Origin: Paenibacillus amylolyticus
GTDB lineage: Bacteria > Bacillota > Bacilli > Paenibacillales > Paenibacillaceae
Assembly: GCF_029689945.1 (NCBI RefSeq)
Contig: NZ_CP121451.1
Span: 744,001 to 808,000 of the forward strand
Direction of reading: 5' to 3'
DNA: 64,000 nucleotides
In this document: piece by piece, positions 24,796 to 36,600 of the stretch
Layout: each line of letters starts with the position of its first letter
Numbering within the stretch: the stretch's first letter is position 1
The notes under the pieces: model-generated
Told to the model about the DNA's origin: nothing
Databases searched by the model: none
The model's input: the letters and a program-made list of their open reading frames with translations, nothing else
Position numbers and translations under genes: made by a program

Positions 24796-25220
24796 ATGGA
24801 TCGATTGAAAGACACGTTGAAACCTGGTGAAGTAAACGCGAGCGACTATGATGCAATCTATTTCACAGGCAGTCACGGTACCATGTGGGATTCCCCGGAC
24901 AATGCCGAACTGCAAGAGCTTTCTCGTGAAATCTATGAAAAAGTGGCGTTGTATCCGGCGTGTGCCACGGGTTATACGTGGTTACAGCCCTGCTGAACGT
25001 GAAGCTGTCCAACGGCCTGCTTTTGATCAACGACAAAACGGTATCCGGCTTCACGAATGAAGAGGAAGCACTGGCTCAATGAGTTTGGCGCATCAAGATG
25101 CTCAGCCAAACCAAGTATGTTCCTTTCCTGTTGGAAGATGCACTAAGAGAACGCGTTGCACAATACAATAAAGCTGCTGCATTCAGCTCTTATTTCAAAA
25201 CAACACGTGATCCGTCATAA
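24796..25220 (+). pseudogene. remnant of DJ-1/PfpI (Hsp31-like) amidotransferase-fold gene
   Basis: The text begins inside the family, at a MDRLKDTLKPGEVNASDYDAI block followed by a GSHGTMWD segment, so the first ~60 residues are missing. A one-base loss near 24945-24952 shifts the frame; beyond it the nucleophile block VCHG is readable, then LLNVKLSNG and FTNEEEALA. An in-frame TGA follows at 25079-25081, then VPFLLEDALRERVAQY, and a stop cuts the C-terminus. N-terminal loss, internal stop and C-terminal loss together make this a real decayed gene and not only a base-call error. Family members act as glyoxalase III/deglycase or chaperone; no function is expected here. Confidence 0.75.
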
Positions 25221-25243
25221 CCTGACAGAACACGTGCTGTTTT

Positions 25244-26203
25244 TTAAGGATTTACTTGTATTGAAGCTTCCGCTGCTGTTCCTCTAGCCAGTCGCTTCAC
25301 GATATAAGGCACGGTCACCGATGTCAGGATCACGGCAAACGCAATCTGAGCGATGGCTGTCTCCACATAGGGCGCATATGCCGGATTGAACCCAGCAGCC
25401 ATCGATGGTACGACCATGGAGAGTCCAGCAACCGAACATGTCGCAGCCGCTGCATAACCGGGCCGCCTTAATATCGTACGATCGATTCCAATGAGCGGCA
25501 GCATGCAAATCAGCAAAAATAATACCGTGACCAGCAAACCGGACAGACTGGACTGAAATGCGATACGCAGATCAATATTGGAGCCAAAACTTGTGCCGAG
25601 GAAAGGCAGCAGAATCAGTGTGCCTGGAGCAAACATCTTCTGAATGTTGCTGTCCAGATTGCCAAGCACTATGCCGATGAAGAAAGGCACCAGCGTTGCA
25701 AGGACACTGAGGTAATCAATACCGACGCCACTTGCCGAATTCAATATCATGACCGGAATAACCGGTACGGCAATCAGATTCAGAATGCCAAACGCGGCAC
25801 GATCCACATCATCTCCGTACGTATTCATCAAGGCCAGATATAATCCCGGATTACAACTGGTCAGTACAGCAATGAAAGCTACCGCCGAAACTCCCCCGAC
25901 CCCACTAATGCCAAAAAAGTGTACAAACACCCAGCCAAACAGGCAGCTGATGAGGATACGAGAGATACAGAGCACCCCTGCTCTCTTCAAGGTCACCAGA
26001 AGCTGTGACAAATTCAACTGTGTTCCTGATATCAGTAAAATCATGCCGATTAGCACCATGGTACCTTTGGATGTGAATAGCGCTGTCGTGGGATCTCCCA
26101 TCTGAAAAAACGATGGAAACACTGTGTTGATGACAGCGGCGAGCAACATGGGAACAATGAGCAAGCCGCCGGGAATTTTTTTGATACGACCCAGAATATT
26201 CAT
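25244..26203 (-). CDS. kdgT: 2-keto-3-deoxygluconate permease (KdgT family)
   Basis: Integral membrane transporter, 319 residues, with about ten hydrophobic segments. The N-terminus (RIKKIPGGLLIVPMLLAAVINT) and internal blocks (LTSCNPGLYLALMNTYGDD, FLGTSFGSNIDLR, GYAAAATCSVAGLS) are those of the KdgT family, which imports 2-keto-3-deoxygluconate, an end product of pectin and alginate breakdown. It lies 6 bp after the phospho-beta-glucosidase gene in the licT-bglP-bglA operon, an unusual place, because beta-glucosides do not yield this sugar acid. It may be controlled by the bgl switches, or may carry a different sugar acid. No kdgK or kdgA is adjacent. Confidence 0.82.
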   Translation of the reverse strand: MNILGRIKKIPGGLLIVPMLLAAVINTVFPSFFQMGDPTTALFTSKGTMVLIGMILLISGTQLNLSQLLVTLKRAGVLCISRILISCLFGWVFVHFFGISGVGGVSAVAFIAVLTSCNPGLYLALMNTYGDDVDRAAFGILNLIAVPVIPVMILNSASGVGIDYLSVLATLVPFFIGIVLGNLDSNIQKMFAPGTLILLPFLGTSFGSNIDLRIAFQSSLSGLLVTVLFLLICMLPLIGIDRTILRRPGYAAAATCSVAGLSMVVPSMAAGFNPAYAPYVETAIAQIAFAVILTSVTVPYIVKRLARGTAAEASIQVNP

Positions 26204-26209
26204 GTGCTG

Positions 26210-27666
<1,457 letters not shown>

Positions 27667-27762
27667 TTTGGTTTCCTCCTGTTATTACCTGTTATTAAGG
27701 TCTAAATTTAAGTCGAAATAGCTCGTCGTTCGTAGCTTAATCAATTAAAAGATGAGCAATTC

Positions 27763-29689
27763 TTAGGGAATTAACTTGATCATTGCTTCGCTCTCCCGAA
27801 TTGGGCCGTTGGTCGCTGTGGTCAGTACATCTCCGAACTGCTGCATGTTGGTAACGACAATGGATGTAATAGTGTTATATCCTGCTGACGTAATGCCTTC
27901 TGGATCAAATTCCACTAATAAATCGCCAGCCTTGATCGTCTGTCCCTGTCCGATGTGAGCGTTAAAATATTTCCCTTTCAAGCTAACGGTATCGACACCG
28001 ATATGAATCAGGATCTCAACACCATTCTCAGCTTTCAATCCGATAGCGTGTTTCGTGCGATAAAGGGCTTCGACTACTCCGTCAAATGGAGCATATACCT
28101 TGCCTTCTGTTGGAACAATTGCAATGCCTTTACCCATCAACTCTTGAGCAAACGCCTGATCTTCCACTTCAGAGATCGGTTTGATCTCCCCTGTCATCGG
28201 GCTAACGATCAGCATGTCAGCAGATGTGGATGTCAGTGATGCTGCTGACTCTGAAGTTACTTCTGAGGCAGCGGTTGTTGGATTTTCGTTAACTTTATTC
28301 GTAACTTGTTGCTTCGCTTTACTTCCATCTGTATCTTCCTTGATGCCTGCCAACAGCGTAAAGACAAAACCGAGTACAACTGCTGCAATACAGCCAATAA
28401 CGACATACATGTAACGATCAGATGAATACGTACCGATTGCCAATACACCTGGAAGCGAAATTGCATTCGCTGTTGTGTGCACCAAGCTGTAGAATCCACC
28501 AACTAATCCGCCTGCAAGACAACCTGCGAAAAAGGGACGTTTATATTTGAGCGTTACACCATAGATCGCCGGCTCGGTGATTCCGAACAACGCGGTGAAC
28601 CCACTCGAAGCAGCCGCTGATTTCATCGTTTTACTCTTCGTCAGTACAAACACACCGAAAGCTGCTCCAGCCTGGGCCAAATTCGCCGCTAATGCCGTTG
28701 GTAACAACACGGTTGCGCCAAGCGTAGCCACTTGTTGAACCTGAATCGGCATGATGGCATAGTGCATGCCGAACATGACCATGATTGGTTTGAAAAATCC
28801 AAGAATCGCACCTGCAAGAACACCTGCAGTGGAGAATAATGAGTTAATACCATTCGTCAACCAGTCACCGATATATGATCCTACTGGACCAAGTACAACC
28901 AATTCCACTGGAATCATAATAAACAGAACAATCATTGGGGTAAGCAGGACCTGCAGAAACTTGGGAATCACTCGATTGACCACCGGATACACATAACTCA
29001 TAATCCATACCGCCAAGATGATTGGAATGACGGAAGAGGAATATTTCATCAACAGAATTGGCAAGCCGAGAAAATCAATGCTGTTTACACCCGTCTCGGC
29101 AACCTGAGCCGCAGCGTTCAAAATGGTTGGATGCATTAATCCCGCAGCAAGAGCTACGGCCAAATAGGGATTGGTTTTGAAACGGTTGGCTGCACTAACA
29201 GCCAGGAAGAACGGCATGAAATAGAAAATACAGTCCCCTATCATGTTAATGATCGTTAGGAATCCGGAGCCTTCCAAATACCCCATGGCGGTTATAACGG
29301 TAGCCAAACATTTAATCATCCCGCAACCAACGAGTGCTGGCAGAACAGGCGTGAATATACCTGCGATGGTTTCAAGCACGACATTGACGGGGTTTCGTCT
29401 CTTTTCGGTCCACGGTCTGTAGAATCTGTAATTTCTCCAATATGGTCTGAGGTCAAATTTTTCAATTCACTGTAGACTGCGTCTACCTTAGCGCCGATGA
29501 CAACCTGAATCTGTCCCCGGAATTTTGTGCCTTAAGTACGCCTTCAAGCTGATCCAGCGCTTTGAGATCTGCTTTGTTGTCATCCTTCAATACGAATCTC
29601 AAACGGGTTGCACAGTGCGTCAGACCCGATATATTTTGCTCGCCACCAACAAGATCAAGTACGTTTTTAGCCAAGTCTTTGTTGTTCAT
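27763..29689 (-). CDS. bglP: beta-glucoside PTS transporter EIIBCA, frame broken twice
   Basis: Imports and phosphorylates beta-glucosides. The EIIB domain has the phospho-Cys site (ISGLTHCATRLRF). The EIIC domain has ten or so membrane spans (TIAGIFTPVLPALVGCGMIK). The EIIA domain has the active His region (GVEILIHIGVDTVSLKG) at the C-terminus. Two deletions break it: the C4 run 29515-29518 (restored NSGGQIQVVIG) and the T4 run 29402-29405 (restored DRGPKKRRNPVNVVLETIAG). The repaired protein is about 642 residues, typical for BglP. Start ATG 29689 has GGAGAAGGG upstream. A RAT/terminator pair stands between licT and this gene. Confidence 0.9.
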
Positions 29690-29724
29690 GACCCTTCTCC
29701 TCTACATGAATAAATTGGATATAT

Positions 29725-29770
29725 AAAAAATGACCAAGCCGGGGAATCGTCATTCCCTACGCTTGGTCAT
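29725..29770 (-). terminator. intrinsic terminator controlled by LicT, upstream of bglP
   Basis: Minus strand ATGACCAAGCG...CGGCTTGGTCAT with an inner GGGAAT/ATTCCC arm, followed by TTTTTT. Its 5' arm overlaps the RAT element at 29765-29794, the arrangement that lets a bound LicT-type protein block termination. Confidence 0.9.
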
Positions 29771-29794
29771 GCCTGATCGAATCAGTAACAGTCC
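29765..29794 (-). promoter_or_regulatory. RAT (ribonucleic antiterminator) site before bglP
   Basis: The 30-nt minus-strand sequence opens GGACTGTTACTG and closes CAGGCATGACC, matching the RAT consensus bound by BglG/LicT proteins. It overlaps the terminator stem at 29725-29770. Confidence 0.9.
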
Positions 29795-29828
29795 AATATG
29801 GATTATTCGGTTAGTTCCTTCACCAAGT

Positions 29829-30665
29829 TCATTCCGTTGGTTCGTTCGAGATTAATCGCTGGATATGCAGAATCAGATATAACTTTTCATCATCAGAACA
29901 GGTCCAGCCATAATTATTTTTCAGGAAATCGGCAATCTTCTCCACACAAGCCAGTTCCTTCGGAAACTTCTCTTTTACCATTAAAAACAGCGATTCATTC
30001 TCGTCTTTGAGTGATTTACCACTCATCTGTCTCAGAATGAAGTACCGGATATGTGTGGCAAAACGCATGAAATGGATGGAATCCTCCTGAAAGTCAATTT
30101 TGAGCGCATACTTGATCACCGACAGGATCTCGCCCGTCACGGTTGTTATCTTTGTCGTATCACTCATCTCTCCAGAGCCCACCTGTGCATTGACAAAGTG
30201 CAGAGCGATCAGTGTTGTTTCGGCTGTCGGCAGCGCGATATCCGTTTTTTCCTGAATCAGCTTCAGCGCAGCCTCCCCCACCCGAGTCTCGTCCGGATAG
30301 AGTGTCCGCACTTCCCATTCCAGTGGGTTTTTGATACGGATGCCTTCTTTGGTTCGGGTTAATGCAAAACTGATATGGTCGGACAGGGTGAGAAGCAGAT
30401 TCGGGTTAAATGTTTTATTCAGGATCTGACTGCCCAGCTTGATCACTTCCTCCGCGAGATAAATATCCTCAATCGGAATACTGTTCAGCAGGTCATACAT
30501 CCGAATGTTCTTCGGAGCTACGAATATTTTCTCCACCAAGTCCGTCTCCGTCAGCTCATAGGGTGTTTTCAAAAATCCTACACCTTTGCCTACGACAAAG
30601 ACCTCTTCGTTATGTTCATTAATAGCAATGGCCACGTTATTGTTTACTTTCTTGATAACCTTCAA
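29829..30665 (-). CDS. licT: BglG/LicT family transcription antiterminator
   Basis: RNA-binding antiterminator for the bgl operon. Residues 1-55 form the CAT RNA-binding domain (KVIKKVNNNVAIAINEHNEE, VGKGVGF). Then two PTS regulation domains follow, with conserved His residues in LLTLSDHISFALTR, ALHFVNAQ, MRFATHIRYF and LYLILHIQRL. These His are phosphorylated by BglP and HPr and set activity. The open frame extends to GTG 30674, but TTG 30665 gives the family start KVIKKVN and has GGGGGGTGAG six bases upstream, so it is preferred (278 residues). Unlike B. subtilis bglPH, the antiterminator gene is inside the operon it controls and has its own RAT. Confidence 0.92.
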   Translation of the reverse strand: MKVIKKVNNNVAIAINEHNEEVFVVGKGVGFLKTPYELTETDLVEKIFVAPKNIRMYDLLNSIPIEDIYLAEEVIKLGSQILNKTFNPNLLLTLSDHISFALTRTKEGIRIKNPLEWEVRTLYPDETRVGEAALKLIQEKTDIALPTAETTLIALHFVNAQVGSGEMSDTTKITTVTGEILSVIKYALKIDFQEDSIHFMRFATHIRYFILRQMSGKSLKDENESLFLMVKEKFPKELACVEKIADFLKNNYGWTCSDDEKLYLILHIQRLISNEPTE

Positions 30666-30695
30666 TGTTCTCACCCCCCAACAAAAATAAAAAAA

Positions 30696-30733
30696 GACCG
30701 AAAGCGATTACAGTAAAGCAATCGAATTCGGTC
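30696..30733 (-). terminator. intrinsic terminator upstream of licT
   Basis: Minus strand GACCGAATTCGATTGC and GTAATCGCTTTCGGTC form a long stem followed by a T7 run toward 30689. The upper arm overlaps the RAT at 30730-30759. A cre-like CGAAAGCGATTACA (one mismatch) lies inside the stem at 30700-30713. Confidence 0.88.
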
Positions 30734-30759
30734 ATGCCTGGTTTCCCCAGTAACAGTCC
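30730..30759 (-). promoter_or_regulatory. RAT site in the licT leader
   Basis: 30-nt element opening GGACTGTTACTG and closing CAGGCATGACC, nearly identical at both ends to the RAT before bglP. It places licT under its own control. Confidence 0.9.
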
Positions 30760-30778
30760 GTGTTATGAATATAAGTTT

Positions 30779-30806
30779 ATTATAGTGCTGTTTTCGAAAA
30801 AGTCAA
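30779..30806 (-). promoter_or_regulatory. promoter of the licT-bglP-bglA-kdgT operon
   Basis: Minus strand TTGACT (30801-30806), 16 bp, TATAAT (30779-30784). It stands about 20 bp before the RAT, so the leader RNA begins just upstream of the switch. Confidence 0.8.
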
Positions 30807-30868
30807 TCATGCAATCCTTAGGGAATACATCCCTCTGTTAAGCAGATGAAAAAAGCAAAGCGCTGTGG

Positions 30869-30874
30869 TACAAT
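30869..30874 (+). promoter_or_regulatory. possible -10 of udk promoter
   Basis: TACAAT preceded by TGG gives an extended -10 (TGnTACAAT). No good -35 is seen. It lies about 115 bp before udk. The rest of 30666-30988 is leader sequence of the two divergent units. Confidence 0.35.
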
Positions 30875-30988
30875 GAAGGAATTGTGTATTCACAGACAGA
30901 CTTGTGGGTAGAGGTGCTGAGTCGATTCTGAATCAGTACTCTTTGTCCATGATTATGCTGCCATTCTAGGGAGGCTTATGGAACAACC

Positions 30989-31621
30989 ATGCTCATTATT
31001 GGTATCGCCGGAGGAACTGGCTCCGGTAAAACGACGGTAGCTCGCTCCGTCATAGACCGTCTGGGATCAGGTAAAGTCACATTTATATCCCAAGACAATT
31101 ATTACAAAGACCAGTCGCAGCTCACACCTGAGCAACGCCGACTCACCAATTACGATCACCCGTTTGCATTCGATAATGATCTGTTGATTGAGCATCTCAC
31201 CTTGTTGAAAAAAGGCCAAGCGGCGTATGCTCCCGTATATGACTTCACCATAGATAACCGTGCTGCCAATGAGACGGTTGAACTGGCACCGAACCATATT
31301 GTCATTGTAGAAGGATTGCATGTGCTGATTGACGAACATCTTCGCAGTCTAATGGACATCAAAGTATTCGTTGATACCGACTCCGATGTGCGGATTCTGC
31401 GACGAGTGCTGCGGGACATTGAGGAACGCGGACGCACGATTCAATCCGTGTACAAACAATATCTCGAAACGGTAAAACCGATGCATGATGCTTTTATCGA
31501 GCCATCCAAAAAGTATGCCGATATCATTATTCCAGAAGGCGGACATAATGAAGTAGGTATTCAGATGTTATCCATCCTCACCGAGAAATATCTCACCGGG
31601 GAAAATTGGAACGGCGCTTAA
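30989..31621 (+). CDS. udk: uridine kinase
   Basis: Phosphorylates uridine and cytidine in pyrimidine salvage. The 210-residue protein has the P-loop GIAGGTGSGKTT at residues 5-16, the FISQDNYYKD block, NYDHPFAFDNDLL (substrate-binding region), IVIVEGLHVL, and the C-terminal ADIIIPEGGHNEVGIQML seen in Udk. Length and motifs are standard. It starts at ATG 30989 after the GGGAGGCTT site. Monocistronic with its own terminator. Confidence 0.93.
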   Translation: MLIIGIAGGTGSGKTTVARSVIDRLGSGKVTFISQDNYYKDQSQLTPEQRRLTNYDHPFAFDNDLLIEHLTLLKKGQAAYAPVYDFTIDNRAANETVELAPNHIVIVEGLHVLIDEHLRSLMDIKVFVDTDSDVRILRRVLRDIEERGRTIQSVYKQYLETVKPMHDAFIEPSKKYADIIIPEGGHNEVGIQMLSILTEKYLTGENWNGA

Positions 31622-31635
31622 TTTGTTGCAAAGCA

Positions 31636-31690
31636 ACACAACAAAAATCCAGGTTACGATACCGCGTAATCTGGATTCTTTGTTGTTTTT
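31636..31690 (+). terminator. terminator after udk
   Basis: AATCCAGGTTACG and CGTAATCTGGATT form a 13-bp stem, followed by TTTGTTGTTTTTT. An outer ACAACAAA/TTTGTTGT adds to the hairpin. Confidence 0.85.
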
Positions 31691-31732
31691 TCATGTATAA
31701 TAATTCCCATAATTGAAAGGAGATCTCCCTCT

Positions 31733-32062
31733 ATGGCAACTTTCGAAGAGTTTATGCAGCATGACCTCCGGGTGGGAACAGTGGTGGAAGCCGAACCCTT
31801 CCCCAAGGCTCGCATACCCGCTATCAAAATGACGATCGATTTTGGACCACTTGGTCTTAAACGTTCCAGCGCTCAGATCACCCAGAGATACACGCCTGAC
31901 ATGATCATTGGTAAACAGGTCATTGCTGTAGTTAATTTTCCACCTCGGCGAATTGCCGGTTTTGTCTCTGAAGTACTCGTGCTGGGCGGCGTGCCTGGTG
32001 AAGGAGATGTTGTCTTACTTACACCGGACAGTCCATTGCCTAATGGAACACCGATAGCCTGA
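31733..32062 (+). CDS. csaA: CsaA-like tRNA-binding domain protein
   Basis: A 109-residue OB-fold protein of the CsaA family, which binds tRNA and has been described as an export-related chaperone in Bacillus. Family marks are FEEFMQHDLRVGTVVEAEPF at the start, IDFGPLGLKRSSAQITQRY in the middle, and KQVIAVVNFPPRRIAGFVSE then VLVLGGVP near the end. The whole protein is the domain; there is no fusion. A strong AAAGGAGA site lies before ATG 31733. Confidence 0.92.
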   Translation: MATFEEFMQHDLRVGTVVEAEPFPKARIPAIKMTIDFGPLGLKRSSAQITQRYTPDMIIGKQVIAVVNFPPRRIAGFVSEVLVLGGVPGEGDVVLLTPDSPLPNGTPIA

Positions 32063-32181
32063 CTTTTTTTGGAATAAGAAGAATATGGGCTTTTCAAATG
32101 TTTGGAAATCGAGTATTCTTGATTTATTGATCATTGAATTGACTATTGATGGAACTACATATGGTAGAGACCTTAAAGCAT

Positions 32182-32217
32182 AAGGCTATGAATCTGCGGA
32201 TTCGTGGCCTTTTTTTG
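32182..32217 (+). terminator. terminator after csaA
   Basis: AAGGCTATGAATC-TGCG-GATTCGTGGCCTT followed by a T run. The remaining 32218-32406 is A/T-rich and should hold the promoter of the SLH gene; no clear -35/-10 pair stands out. Confidence 0.75.
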
Positions 32218-32406
32218 TATTTTTTTGAGAAAAAATAGGTCTGGAGAATTAGTTAGGTTTCTGTGGAGAGGAGAAATATATTGATAAATCATACCAACAG
32301 CCTAGTTTTACATGGTAGAATATTGATTATTATTACAAATTTAGTATCTAGTAGCCTAACTCGTACATACCAAAGACCAAAACTACAGTGAAGAGGAGTA
32401 AAATTC

Positions 32407-33677
32407 ATGAAAAAAATGATGATTTCCGGCGCAACCGCATTGGCTTTATTAACAGGGGGTATCGTAGGTTTTGGAGGCGTTGGGAGTTCTGCAGAAGCCG
32501 CACAAGCTACAACTACATTTAAAGATGTACAGGCAACACACTGGGCGTCCTCAGCAATTAATTCGGCCGTAGAACAAGGTTATTTCAAGGGGTATGCTGA
32601 CGGTACATTTAAGCCAAGTTCACCCGTTACCAAAGCTGAGATGGCAAGTATCCTGGGACGTTTATCCGATCAGCCCAATGCATCGACACAAGAATCAAAC
32701 AATTTCACAGACATACCCGAGTGGGCAAAAGCGGCGTCTCTACGGCTATCGCGAAAGGCTTCATCACCCCTTCCAGTTACAAGGGAAAACTGGATGCACA
32801 GGGCGCTCTTCAACGAGGCGAGATGGCGACTTGGCTGACACAAGGGCTAACGGTGGTTGATCCTGAGTACAAGCAAGCACTCTCTGATGTGACCAATACC
32901 GTTGTGCCTGCAAAGGAATATTTCACAGGCAAACTCGCAAGCGCTCAAAAAAATGCAGTTGCCGTTGCTCTGGGAACAGGACTGATGAGTGTAGCCAACG
33001 ATAAAACATTTGGCGTTGATCGTACAACCACTCGGGCGGAGGTTGCTGTGTTAATTGCCCGTTATGCCGCAGTCGCCAAGACAAAGCCTGCCGATTTCCA
33101 GGGTCTGAATGAACTGCGAGCGGTGGGTTTGACGGGAACGAATCTGAGTATTATTGCGCCTAAGTATCAGAAAGCAGGACCAGGAAAATTTTCCGAATCG
33201 TATGATTACAGCAAAGTTACTGGCGATTTTGCAAAAGTTCGTAATCAAGAATTAGTTACAGTAACGAATTATGCAGATCTAAAGATCAAGAACTGGATCA
33301 TCGTGAATCCATATGTGAAAGAAACTGAGAGAAGTATCTATTATCCTGTTTTTGTTGATGAAAAAGATAGATTACTCAGAGGCGCTTATTATTCTTTTAC
33401 AGAGTTTGATATTAGTATTAAAAATTCTATGAACCAACTGCAAGCTGGGAGTCTTATCAATTCCCCAAGTATTAATGCCCTAACTTCTCCAAGCACCAAA
33501 GGTTTTAAAGAGTATGGACTCAAACATATAAATGACTTACTCGGACCCAAAGGCGTGTTTATCGAAAAAAAACCTGTCTATTGGGCTGATGGTCTCTTAC
33601 ATTTTGACAAGTCACTAAATCCTGGAGTACGCCTGACGCTCAAAGATGGAACAATCTATACTGTAGTTCCAAATTAA
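32407..33677 (+). CDS. SLH-domain secreted protein, frame broken
   Basis: Exported cell-wall-bound protein of about 423 residues. The signal peptide ends GSSAEAAQA near residue 34. Three S-layer-homology repeats follow: FKDVQATHWASSAINSAVEQ with GYADGTFKPSSPVTKAEMAS; FTDIPEWAKSGVSTAIAKGF; and LSDVTNTVVPAKEYF with TTTRAEVAVLIARYA. They should bind pyruvylated secondary cell-wall polymer. The C-terminal ~170 residues are of unknown type. Adding one base to the A4 run 32727-32730 joins the frames. The next gene begins 22 bp later on the same strand, so the two form one transcript. Confidence 0.85.
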
Positions 33678-33699
33678 ACTATGAAAAGGGTGTTCCAAT

Positions 33700-36600
33700 G
33701 TGCGTTCCTATAAATTATCAAAGAAGTTATTGATAGGATATACAATACTATGCTTAATGTTCCCAACCCCTTCAGTAGTTCTGGCTGGAGGGGGCCTGGA
33801 ACGAAACCTATTTTAGAAGCCTCACATATAGTACCTTCATCACCTGCAAAGTCACAGAAAAAGTAATACCCGTTGAGGGTAGTGGAATGTCTAATATCGG
33901 TGTTTATGTTTACCAGCTGGATAATTTAAGATGGAGTGTAGATGGAGAATGCAACGGCCAAACATTGAGCAATAACCCCGATACCAACAAACCAAACTCA
34001 TCATTAGTTTGCGTAAACCTTCCGCTAGATGCACCAAGCTACAAACCCTCTGAGTACTTTGATCGTTCAGGTCAGAGATATTCTAGAAGTGAATTAACTT
34101 CCATATCGTTAAAGCCCATGTATATGGATAACACGCAATATTACTCACCAGGCAAACCAATCTTGGTTAGTGTGGAATCATTTGACGGTGATACGGTAAA
34201 ATTCACAACTCAAATCGGAGGTGCTATTGAACCAATAGGTCACAGACCCTATAATCCACCTAAATATTCTGCTGACTATGTATTTAATACCGATATATAC
34301 TGGAGTGCTATAGCTGAAATAACCAAAGAGATCAACCTCTCAGCTGGAGGTCAACTTAGCTTAAACCAGTCCAAACAATTGAATGCAACCGTCAAAACCA
34401 AAAATGGAGATGGGAACTTTGGAGCAGAGACCAATGTGAACACCGGCAGCGGTGGTACAACGACATGGGAATCATCCAATCCTGGTGTCGCTACCGTTAG
34501 TAACTCCGGATTAGTGCAAGCCGTCAGCAGAGGAACAACAACCATCACCGTATTGTGGGAAAAAGACGATTTCACCTTAACAACCACAACCAACATTGGC
34601 GTTGAAGAAAATCCGGGTCCTGGTGGTGAGGACGGTAATGGAGGCGGGGGCGGAGGTTGCACACCAACGATTGGACCACCTTCTGCTGGAACCATCATGA
34701 GCATGAATGATCTCGATCCAAATGTCAACGGTGTTATTAAGTCAGATAACAGAGATAATGAGACATTCAATGTATTAAAAGGAATCCCTACTTCCGAGTC
34801 ACTCTACACGAATGCCTTTGCTGACAATTATTTGTTTAAACAAGCTTGGGCGAAAATGAGCGGTAAAGTTACATATGACTGTAATGTCACCATCTCGTAC
34901 GCCAGAGAATGGACCGTACCTGGACCAGAAGTTTGTGATGATGATGGTTGTACACCAGGACCACCTGTACCAGCGAACGACACGGTACCCAAGCCATACA
35001 ATTTTCAGATCACAAGAGACTACTCCTACTGGAAAATTAATAATCTGGAAGTATACAAGCTCGCTAAAGCAACCATGAGTAATTACGCTTTACCCGGAGA
35101 GACCGTTACGATGAACCCAACAGGATACACACCACCAACACTGGAGTCTAAACATGATGAATCTGTGGAAAGCCATGTACGACCAGGGCAAACCACTTCA
35201 ATTTCATATACTCCAACCAAATTAACAGGTGGTTTGAACCAACCACCCACTGTGCCTGATGATACATCACGGTTAAAAGGGATGGCTGAAACCAACACAC
35301 CTCAAAGTAAAGTGAATAATGATCTAGTGAAATTCAACAACGCAACCATCATGAATGATGTGGAAACAACCAAAGATGGCCCAACGCCATCCAACATTCC
35401 CAATCCAACAACAATCGGTCGCGATGTGTTGTACAAACCGGGCAACATGATCAGCAATTCCCTGTTGAATAAAGCCAACACAACTAGTTCGGGCGAGATC
35501 TATTATGATTTGCTACCCGGTAACGTGAACGGTGGTGCCAATAAAGTATTACCGATTAACGGCATCAACACCGTCACCGTACATACCCCTGTCGTCAACT
35601 ATGCCTGGGTATCGGATGATCAGCCGCATAATCAGAAAACCATACCCGACCCAACCAGCGCTGCACTCATTCTGGAACGTCCGTTCATTGTGCGAATTCC
35701 GACATCAGGACAGCACTTGGACACAGCGAGTTATCCTGGATATGGGAATCGTGATTATGCCAAATATTATCGCATCAAACAGGTACAATTTCCGTTTGAT
35801 GTCTACAATGCAGACCGGAGTCAGTTTATCCCCGCCAAGACATGGGTCGATATTCCGGTCAATCAACTGGACACCACATTTTATCTCCCTGTATGGGTAG
35901 ACGAAGGCAAATATGACATTGTATTCCGCAATATTGCAGAGAATGCACCTGCAAACTTTACCGAGCAACAGGATGCCAATACCAATTTGGCCCATCATGT
36001 CGCATCAGACACGGTACCAGTGGATGTCATCGGAAGGTTATATGATTTTCACGTCACTGATATCTCCGATTACAACTGGGAAAATGTATTTCGCAAGCGA
36101 TTGGGCAGTCCCGACCCGACGAACCTTAGCTACTGGTCAGGGATGAATAGCATTGATGGTGATCCGAGAGGCAACCTGGCTCCATTTGTGTTACCCATTC
36201 GACCAGGAAGCCATCCGGTACAGGGATTTGCTAACGCAACTGTGAAGACAGGCTACCATTTCAAGTTCGATCTGAAGACCAAGGGCAATATGTTTGGCAA
36301 GCAGGATGGTGTTCGAATAACGCCCACTTTTGCTTTTGTAAGCAAAGATGGTTCGTCCCGGCAAGAAGTGGACCTATATTATCATCGGGGCCAGGAACGC
36401 CTAATCCGGATCGGATCCGCTCAGGATCTGGAGAAACGCTTTGTTGTTCTGAACTCACGTCTCCGAAATGTACCGGGCACAGAGTTAGGCGATACCGCAC
36501 GTTATCAGTATACTTATGAACTATCCGCAGAAGAACGCAACCAGCGTACGTTGGCGGAATATATGGTTCAACTGGCCGATCAGACTTCCCATCAAAAAAC

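Noticed and set aside
27763..29379. A separate EIICA-type PTS gene starting at 29379.
   Set aside because: The EIIB part lies just upstream in another frame and one added A at 29402-29405 joins them; a single bglP is the better reading.
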